Shown piece after piece: positions 58,696 to 64,000 of a stretch of DNA of 64,000 bases. This DNA is from Sinorhizobium saheli (GTDB lineage: Bacteria; Pseudomonadota; Alphaproteobacteria; Rhizobiales; Rhizobiaceae): positions 434,001 through 498,000 of the forward strand of contig NZ_LNQB01000073.1 in the NCBI RefSeq assembly GCF_001651875.1. The letters run 5' to 3'. The translations under genes and the position numbers were made by a program. Each line of letters starts with the position of its first letter. Positions within the stretch are counted from its first letter, which is position 1. The notes under the pieces were generated by a model. The model was not told the origin of the DNA and searched no databases. It was given only the letters and a program-made list of their open reading frames with translations.

Positions 58696-59160
58696 TCAGG
58701 CGGCGGAGGTCTGCGGACGGGGCGCTTCGTCGAGGCCCAGAAGAAAGTTGATCTGCGGACGGGCCTTGACCAGATCGTCGATCGTATAGCCCTGCAGGAC
58801 CTCGAAAAAGGCGTTGAGGGCCTTGCGCAGGGCGGCATTGAGGCCGCAGCTGTCGACCAGCGGACAGTCGATCTCGCCCGCCTCGAAGCATTCCGCCATC
58901 GCGAAACTGTCTTCGGTCACCTTCACGACGTCGAACAGGCTGATCTCGGATGCCGGACGCGGCAGCCGGACGCCGCCATTGCGGCCGCGCACGGTTTCGA
59001 CGAGCCCCGCCTTCGTCAGCGGCTGCAGGATCTTGAACAGGAACAGCTCGGAAACGCCATAGGCCTTGGCGATCTCAGGAATGCGGCTGAGCTTCTCGCC
59101 GTTCGCAGCGCAGTACATCAACATGCGAACTGCGTAGTTTGTTTGCTTCGTCAGACGCAT
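58696..59160 (-). CDS. rirA: Rhizobial iron regulator (Rrf2 family)
   Basis: A 154-residue Rrf2-type repressor. The winged helix is at about 1-60 (MRLTKQTNYAVRMLMYCAAN, then GLVETVRGRNGGVRLPRPAS). Three cysteines at exactly 91, 99 and 105 (A-E-C-F-E-A-G-E-I-D-C-P-L-V-D-S-C-G) bind the iron-sulfur cluster with which RirA senses iron. It represses iron-uptake genes when iron is sufficient. It is divergent from fbpA with 191 bases between, and the predicted rirA promoter is overlapped by a palindrome. Confidence 0.95.
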   Translation of the reverse strand: MRLTKQTNYAVRMLMYCAANGEKLSRIPEIAKAYGVSELFLFKILQPLTKAGLVETVRGRNGGVRLPRPASEISLFDVVKVTEDSFAMAECFEAGEIDCPLVDSCGLNAALRKALNAFFEVLQGYTIDDLVKARPQINFLLGLDEAPRPQTSAA

Positions 59161-59196
59161 ACTCGGCTCCGGAATTGGAAAAAAATCGTTCCCCCT

Positions 59197-59232
59197 CATA
59201 TAGGACGGTTCGTAGTTTGGAACAATTCCAAA
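59197..59232 (-). promoter_or_regulatory. Predicted rirA promoter with overlapping palindrome
   Basis: On the minus strand TTGTTC (-35, 59225-59220), 17 bases, TATATG (-10, 59202-59197). The 17-base dyad TTTGGAA-CAA-TTCCAAA (59216-59232) covers the -35. It could be bound by RirA (autoregulation) or by another iron regulator. It is not the published TGA-N9-TCA form, so the binder is open. Confidence 0.5.
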
Positions 59233-59351
59233 AACCTCAAAAATGTACCGGCAGCATCAACTTTATCGGTTTGGCGATTGACTGTCGCCCTCTCCGGGGC
59301 CAAAAAGATGACCGGCTTAGTAAGGTTATCAATCAAGAACGGAGAGAACCC

Positions 59352-60395
59352 ATGCATGCCTCGAAAGCGCTGATCGGCACCCTGTCGGTCGCGGCGGCCT
59401 TCCTCAGCTTGACGGCACCGGTGCGGGCCGACGGCGAGGTCAACATCTATTCCTATCGCCAGCCCGACCTCATAGAGCCGCTGCTTGACGCCTTTACCAA
59501 GGAAACCGGCATCAAGACCAACGTCCTCTTCCTCGACAAGGGCCTGGTCGAGCGCATCCAGGCGGAAGGCGCCAACTCTCCCGCCGACGTCATCCTGACC
59601 GTCGATATCAGCCGCCTCACCGAGGCGAAGGACGCCGGGGTGACGCAGCCGGTCGTCAACGAGACGATCAACAAGGACATCCCCGCCCATTTCCGCGATC
59701 CGGACGGCAACTGGTTCGGCCTGACGACGCGCGGCCGCGTCGTCTACGCCTCCAAGGAACGCATTGCGCAGAACGATATCACCTATGAGGAACTCGCCGA
59801 TCCGAAGTGGAAGGGCAAGATCTGCACCCGCGACGGACAGCACTCCTACAATATCGGCCTGTTCGCCTCGATGATCGCCCATCACGGCGAAGCCGAGACG
59901 GAAAAATGGCTGACGGGGCTCAGGGACAATCTCGCCAGGAAGCCCGACGGCGGCGACCGCGACCAGGCAAAGGCCATCTTTGCCGGCGAATGCGATCTTG
60001 CGCTCGGCAACAGCTACTATGTCGGCCTCATGCTGACCAACGACAAGGAACCCGAGCAGAAGGAATGGGCGTCCGCGATCAAGGTGCTGTTCCCGAACGC
60101 CAAGGATCGCGGCACGCATGTGAACATCTCCGGCATGGCGCTCGCGAAGAATGCGCCGAACAAGGAGAACGCGCTGAAGCTCATGGAATTCCTGTCCGAG
60201 GGCGAAGCACAGAAGATCTATGCGGAGCAGGTCTTCGAATACCCGGTCCTTGCCGGCGCCGAGCCTTCCGAGGTCGTCAAGTCCTTCGGGTCGATCAAGC
60301 CGGACACGCTGCCGCTTGCCGAGATCGCCGCAAACCGCAAGAAGGCCTCCGAGCTCGTCGACAAGGTCGGCTACAACGACGGTCCGCAGGATTGA
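59352..60395 (+). CDS. fbpA: Ferric iron ABC transporter substrate-binding protein
   Basis: A 347-residue periplasmic iron-binding protein of the FbpA/AfuA family. The signal peptide is residues 1-25 (ALIGTLSVAAAFLSLTAPVRAD). The mature start G-E-V-N-I-Y-S-Y-R and the adjacent-Tyr iron site L-G-N-S-Y-Y-V-G-L near residue 220 are family hallmarks. GGAGAG lies five bases before the ATG. No permease or ATPase genes follow (M48 protease next), so they must be elsewhere. Being divergent from rirA, it is probably iron-repressed. Confidence 0.9.
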   Translation: MHASKALIGTLSVAAAFLSLTAPVRADGEVNIYSYRQPDLIEPLLDAFTKETGIKTNVLFLDKGLVERIQAEGANSPADVILTVDISRLTEAKDAGVTQPVVNETINKDIPAHFRDPDGNWFGLTTRGRVVYASKERIAQNDITYEELADPKWKGKICTRDGQHSYNIGLFASMIAHHGEAETEKWLTGLRDNLARKPDGGDRDQAKAIFAGECDLALGNSYYVGLMLTNDKEPEQKEWASAIKVLFPNAKDRGTHVNISGMALAKNAPNKENALKLMEFLSEGEAQKIYAEQVFEYPVLAGAEPSEVVKSFGSIKPDTLPLAEIAANRKKASELVDKVGYNDGPQD

Positions 60396-60421
60396 TCGGG
60401 TGATCCGACAAAGGGTGCGAA

Positions 60422-60449
60422 ACAGCGGGCGAGAGCCCGCTGTTTTTAT
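60422..60449 (+). terminator. Rho-independent terminator of fbpA
   Basis: ACAGCGGGC and its complement flank GAGA, followed by TTTTTATTT, 26 bases after the stop codon. Confidence 0.88.
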
Positions 60450-60491
60450 TTCGGCGATCCGAAACGCAAGCGGCGCCCCGCCGCCACCGCC

Positions 60492-61553
60492 CTATCGGTT
60501 CTGCGTCCGAAGTTCGGCAATCCAATCCAGGATCGCCTGGCGCCGTTCCGGCGTTCCGGGGTGCGTGGAGAAGATGCTGGTTTCGGACTGGTCGTCGAGC
60601 TTCGTCTCCAGCAGCTCGAAGAAGCGGGCGATCGCGGCCGGGTCGAGCCCCGCCTTCATCATCAGCTCGACGGAATGCCTGTCCGCTTCGGCCTCGGCCG
60701 ATCGCGAATAGGAGAGCGACAGGAGACCGCCGCCCTGCACCAGCAGGTCCTCGGCTTCCGAGCCGATGTCGCCGGTGATGAGCATGATGAGCGCGGCGAC
60801 GCCGGCGGCGCGATAGACCTGCCTGAGGCTGTGCTGGTGCTCGACATGGCCGATTTCGTGCGCCAGCACGCCGACGATCATCTCGGTGTCCTCGCCTGCA
60901 AGCTCGACAAGTTCATCGGTGAGGATCAGCGTTCCGTCCGGAAGCGCGAAGGCGTTGGCGCCGACCGCACCACCTTCGCGGAAGTTGAGCGTATAGCCCG
61001 CCTCCCCGCCGTTGGACTGCGCCGCGATGCGATGGAACGCCTCGACGATCCGGTCGCGCCGCGCCTCGTCGAGCTTCGATTCACCGAGCACCGTCTGGTC
61101 CATCGTCTCGAGCGTGCTCGCCGACATGATGCGCGGGACGATCGGCGGCGTGACGGCGACGGCGACCTCGACCAGGGCCGGCAGGGCGAAGCGATAGATC
61201 ATCGCGCCGAGCAGGATCGCCGCGGCGACGAAGGCGACCAGCCGCGGGCGGAACCGCTCCAAGCCGTGGATGATCCCCTCGCGGGCCCTGCCCTTGCCGG
61301 CGAGGAACCGGTCGATCGCGTCGTTGTCGACGGTCTCGAACAGCGAGCCGTCGGGAAAGGTAATCCGGCGCGCTATGCGGCCGACCCGCGACGAGATCTC
61401 GACTGAGGCAAGGCTGCCACCCGCAAGCTCGGCGTCGGTTTCGCCGCGCACGACCAGCCGCCCGCCGATGTCGAGAAGGCTTGCGGGCAGCGAGCGGCTC
61501 GATCCCGGAGGGTGCCACTCGCCCGAGGCAATGGCGGGGCCGTCAGAAGCCAA
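60492..61553 (-). CDS. M48 family membrane metalloprotease
   Basis: About 353 residues. A transmembrane segment lies near residue 110 (LVAFVAAAILLGAMIYRFAL). The zinc protease motif H-E-I-G-H (V-L-A-H-E-I-G-H-V-E-H) is near residue 225, and the third ligand Glu is in the S-A-E-A-E-A-D-R-H segment. It thus belongs to M48, Ste24/HtpX-like proteases that act in membrane protein quality control. The start is uncertain: TTG at 61553, overlapping the DUF898 stop by 11 bases, fits best. It is co-transcribed with the DUF898 gene. Confidence 0.82.
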   Translation of the reverse strand: MASDGPAIASGEWHPPGSSRSLPASLLDIGGRLVVRGETDAELAGGSLASVEISSRVGRIARRITFPDGSLFETVDNDAIDRFLAGKGRAREGIIHGLERFRPRLVAFVAAAILLGAMIYRFALPALVEVAVAVTPPIVPRIMSASTLETMDQTVLGESKLDEARRDRIVEAFHRIAAQSNGGEAGYTLNFREGGAVGANAFALPDGTLILTDELVELAGEDTEMIVGVLAHEIGHVEHQHSLRQVYRAAGVAALIMLITGDIGSEAEDLLVQGGGLLSLSYSRSAEAEADRHSVELMMKAGLDPAAIARFFELLETKLDDQSETSIFSTHPGTPERRQAILDWIAELRTQNR

Positions 61554-62664
61554 AGTCGAAACCTTCAATATCCATGAACTCGGAGCCCACGGCCGAGCCT
61601 TCCGCGGCGATTGCCGAGAAGAGCTCGCCGACATTGCCGTCGAAACGTACCGCCGTATGCTCGTTGACGTAACGCGCCATCCGGACGGCCGCCCAGGGCC
61701 GCATCAGCCCGAGTGTAACAATGGTGACGAGGACGTTCGAGATGGCGATCCAGGTGTAGCCCAGGCGCGGCAGGTCGCTGAGCAGCCTGTGCCTGCCGTC
61801 GAAGGTGGTGGCGGACCAGGCGGCGTTGCGGACCCCCGCACGATAGACGAGCGCGGCGACGCCGAAGATCGTCAGGACCAGGACGTAGCCGAGCACGATC
61901 AGAACGGCCACCGACACCTGCATCCCGACCGCTTCGGCGAGATCGGGGCTCTCGAAGGCCGTGACGATAAGCGCGCTGTTGAGGGCGACGACCACTGCAA
62001 CGATCACGACGCCGAGCACGATGATCGCCGCCGAAAGTCCCCAGGTCCTGTAGATCGTTCCGACGGATGGATCGGTCGAGAACGCCTTCTGGCCATAGCG
62101 CAGGTTGTTGCCGATATAGCGGTAGGTCCAGCGGCTGGCGAGCGGCGCCAGAATGCCGAGGGTGAGTGCGGCAAGCACCGGCCCGACGATGAAGGCGAGG
62201 AAGGCGCCGCCGGCGCGGCCGACGAAGTCGAAACGGACGTTGCGGTAGCTCGTCACCCTTGCGCTGAAGCGCAAACCCCGGGCGATCAGCCAGGGCAGGA
62301 AGCAGACAAACAGCACGGCGAGCGCGATGCCGGCGGGCGGCACGAAGGTCAGCAGAAGGTTGTAGAGGATCAGATAGGCGAACACGATCAGGCGCCCGAT
62401 CAGGATCTGCCCGCCTTTCGCGTGATACTCGAAACCGCGGCCGAGAAGCACCGTGTTGCCGTAGAAATAGCGGTTGCGGCGGACCTTGGCCCAGGCGGAA
62501 TAAATGCCGAGCGTCAGGATCGTCAGCAGGATATTGACGAGCCAGATACCGAAATACTCGCTGGCGCTGCCGGTAAAGGAGAGACGCTGGAAATCGCCCT
62601 CGGCCGCACGTCCGAAACTGCCCTGCCCGACACCCTGCGCCGGCAACGGTTCAGCCAAAACCAT
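61543..62664 (-). CDS. DUF898 (YjgN-type) membrane protein
   Basis: A 373-residue inner-membrane protein of the DUF898 (YjgN) family with about eight hydrophobic helices. The family pattern L-G-I-Y-S-A-W-A-K-V-R-R-N-R-Y-F-Y-G-N-T near residue 62 and its repeat L-M-R-P-W-A-A-V-R-M-A-R-Y near 325 are intact; D-L-P-R-L-G-Y-T-W-I-A-I is present as well. RBS GAGGGGGAAG precedes the ATG. The gene precedes the M48 protease gene and overlaps it. The pairing of DUF898 and M48 proteins is seen in other proteobacteria. Function unknown. Confidence 0.85.
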   Translation of the reverse strand: MVLAEPLPAQGVGQGSFGRAAEGDFQRLSFTGSASEYFGIWLVNILLTILTLGIYSAWAKVRRNRYFYGNTVLLGRGFEYHAKGGQILIGRLIVFAYLILYNLLLTFVPPAGIALAVLFVCFLPWLIARGLRFSARVTSYRNVRFDFVGRAGGAFLAFIVGPVLAALTLGILAPLASRWTYRYIGNNLRYGQKAFSTDPSVGTIYRTWGLSAAIIVLGVVIVAVVVALNSALIVTAFESPDLAEAVGMQVSVAVLIVLGYVLVLTIFGVAALVYRAGVRNAAWSATTFDGRHRLLSDLPRLGYTWIAISNVLVTIVTLGLMRPWAAVRMARYVNEHTAVRFDGNVGELFSAIAAEGSAVGSEFMDIEGFDFGF

Positions 62665-62772
62665 GATCTTCCCCCTCAATCAAAGACCGCCGACCGCCTC
62701 CCCCGGGAGCATTCAGCGCGCCGAACTCGACCAATGCGCGAATCGCCGACCGTTGCACCGTCTACCCCGACG

Positions 62773-62876
62773 TTAGAGCATTTTGCAGTCAGGTGGAATC
62801 ACCTGACGTCGCATAAATGCGGCAAAAACAAACGGATAGAGCGGTGGCGCGAACGCATGTGAGTGCATCCCGCTCT
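62773..62876. repeat. 105-bp dispersed repeat, inverted copy (family R1)
   Basis: TTAGAGCATTTTGCAG at the left, dyad TCAGGTG-GAAT-CACCTGA, then GCATCCCGCTCT at the right. Nearly identical to the copy at 39976-40080, same orientation. Confidence 0.88.
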
Positions 62877-62902
62877 CGCCGTATCGCCGCCACCAATGCA
62901 AC

Positions 62903-62928
62903 AAAAAAGGGCCTCCGGAAGGAGGCCC
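62903..62928 (-). terminator. Rho-independent terminator of mmsA
   Basis: GGGCCTCC (62909-62916) and its complement (62921-62928) flank GGAA. On the minus strand the stem is followed by a run of six Ts. Confidence 0.9.
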
Positions 62929-62952
62929 AGCGGGGAGGATCCGTACGGTCCG

Positions 62953-64000
62953 TTACTTCATCGTCGGGATGGAGAACTCGGCACCGTCCTTGATGCCCGA
63001 AGGCCAACGCGACGTGATGGTCTTCGTCCGGGTCCAGAACTTGATCGAGTCCGGGCCGTGCTGGTTGAGATCGCCGAAGGACGAGGACTTCCAGCCGCCG
63101 AAGGAGTGGTAGGCGAGCGGAACCGGGATCGGAACGTTGACGCCGACCATGCCGATGTTGATGCGCGAGGCGAAGTCGCGCGCCGCATCGCCGTCACGGG
63201 TGTAGATCGCGACGCCGTTGCCGTATTCGTGCTTCATCGGCAGCGACAGCGCTTCCTCGTAGTTCCTGGCGCGGACCACCGACAGGACCGGTCCGAAGAT
63301 TTCCGTCTTGTAGATGTCCATGTCGGGGGTGACGTGGTCGAACAGGCAGCCGCCGATGAAATGGCCGTTCTCATAGCCTTGCAGCTTGAAGTCGCGGCCG
63401 TCGACGACGAGATTCGCACCCTGCTCGATACCGCTCTCGATCAGGCTCCGGATGCGCTGCTCGGCCTCCTTGGTGACGACCGGGCCCATGTCGGCCTTCT
63501 CGTCCGTATAGGGGCCGATGCGCAGGCTCTCGATCATCGGCGTGAGCTTGTCGACGAGGCGGTTCGCGGTTTCCTCGCCGACCGGGACGGCGACCGAGAT
63601 CGCCATGCAGCGCTCGCCGGCGGAGCCGTAGCCGGCGCCGATCAGCGCGTTGGCGGCCTGGTCGAGGTCGGCGTCGGGCATGATGATCATGTGGTTCTTG
63701 GCGCCACCGAAGCATTGCGCGCGCTTGCCGTTCATCGCCGCGGTACCATAGACGTAACGGGCGATCGGGGTCGAGCCGACGAAGGAGACGGCACCGATAT
63801 CCGGATGCGTCAGGATCGCGTCGACCGCGCCCTTGTCGCCGTTGACGACGTTGAGGATACCGGCCGGAAGCCCGGCTTCGATCATCAGTTCGGCAAGGCG
63901 GATCGGCACGGACGGATCGCGCTCGGACGGCTTCAGGATGAAGGCGTTGCCGCAGGCGATCGCCGGCGCGAACATCCACATCGGGATCATGGCCGGGAAG
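62953..64000 (-). CDS. mmsA: Methylmalonate-semialdehyde dehydrogenase, C-terminal part (cut by window edge)
   Basis: The last about 348 residues of an NAD-dependent, CoA-acylating aldehyde dehydrogenase (IolA/MmsA) that converts methylmalonate or malonate semialdehyde to propionyl- or acetyl-CoA in valine and myo-inositol catabolism. The catalytic motif S-A-G-E-R-C-M-A-I-S holds the nucleophile Cys. N-A-F-I-L-K-P-S-E-R-D-P-S, near the left part of this fragment, and G-G-W-K-S-S-S-F-G-D near the C-terminus are typical. The N-terminal part lies to the right of the window. The terminator is 25 bases downstream. Confidence 0.93.
   Translation of the reverse strand, partial: FPAMIPMWMFAPAIACGNAFILKPSERDPSVPIRLAELMIEAGLPAGILNVVNGDKGAVDAILTHPDIGAVSFVGSTPIARYVYGTAAMNGKRAQCFGGAKNHMIIMPDADLDQAANALIGAGYGSAGERCMAISVAVPVGEETANRLVDKLTPMIESLRIGPYTDEKADMGPVVTKEAEQRIRSLIESGIEQGANLVVDGRDFKLQGYENGHFIGGCLFDHVTPDMDIYKTEIFGPVLSVVRARNYEEALSLPMKHEYGNGVAIYTRDGDAARDFASRINIGMVGVNVPIPVPLAYHSFGGWKSSSFGDLNQHGPDSIKFWTRTKTITSRWPSGIKDGAEFSIPTMK

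Overview
The window is chromosomal DNA from a GC-rich alphaproteobacterium of the Rhizobiaceae, most likely Sinorhizobium/Ensifer. Evidence: RirA instead of Fur, an alphaproteobacterial NepR/PhyR general stress response pair, dispersed rhizobial intergenic repeats, and a gene order (gshA, guaB, phyR paralogue, dpp, rirA, fbp, mmsA) that resembles the S. meliloti chromosome as I remember it. Coding density is high and almost all genes are typical core genes; most long ORFs on the opposite strand are GC-driven shadows.

Layout. 1-2.7 kb: 5' end of hisS, a stand-alone PAS-like protein, two small exported metal-handling proteins (one a DUF305/CopM protein) and tag. 3-4.7 kb: two tandem L,D-transpeptidases. 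4.8-12.7 kb: glycolate oxidase locus glcD-glcE-(small membrane protein)-glcF with a divergent LysR regulator, then a DUF3422 membrane protein and a FadR-type GntR regulator with a promoter-overlapping palindrome. 12.9-25.8 kb: housekeeping genes (NUDIX, PiT phosphate transporter, rsmE, gshA, DUF937, DUF1127, LysR, dienelactone hydrolase, guaB, MFS exporter, VOC, rlmE, ppx).

27.6-45 kb looks more accessory. It starts at tRNA-Gln(CUG), followed by a decayed pta-ackA remnant, a TetR regulator with a DMT exporter, then a LysR regulator and a tightly packed seven-gene operon. That operon joins a branched-chain-amino-acid-type ABC transporter to a shikimate/quinate dehydrogenase homologue and a QsuB-type 3-dehydroshikimate dehydratase fused to a dioxygenase-like domain, so it probably imports and degrades quinate/shikimate to protocatechuate. 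Further on are a type II haloacid dehalogenase, a TPR-HTH regulator with a beta-propeller protein, a DUF899 protein and a fumarylacetoacetase-family enzyme.

45-52.3 kb is the most interesting part. An orphan NepR/PhyR pair (no adjacent ecfG sigma gene) sits among small membrane, lipoprotein and hypothetical genes. Six intergenic sites match the EcfG/RpoE2 promoter GGAAC-N16/17-CGTT, one in front of each of six small genes; a by-eye scan found no other match with this spacing in the 64 kb. I read this as a cluster of general stress response genes around the regulators.

52.4-64 kb: ridA, a dipeptide ABC transporter (dppABCDF), rirA divergent from the iron-binding protein gene fbpA with a palindrome over the predicted rirA promoter, an M48 protease/DUF898 pair, and the 3' part of mmsA/iolA. 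Two repeat families (about 105 bp and about 75 bp) are scattered through intergenic DNA; some copies provide the stop codon of the neighbouring gene.
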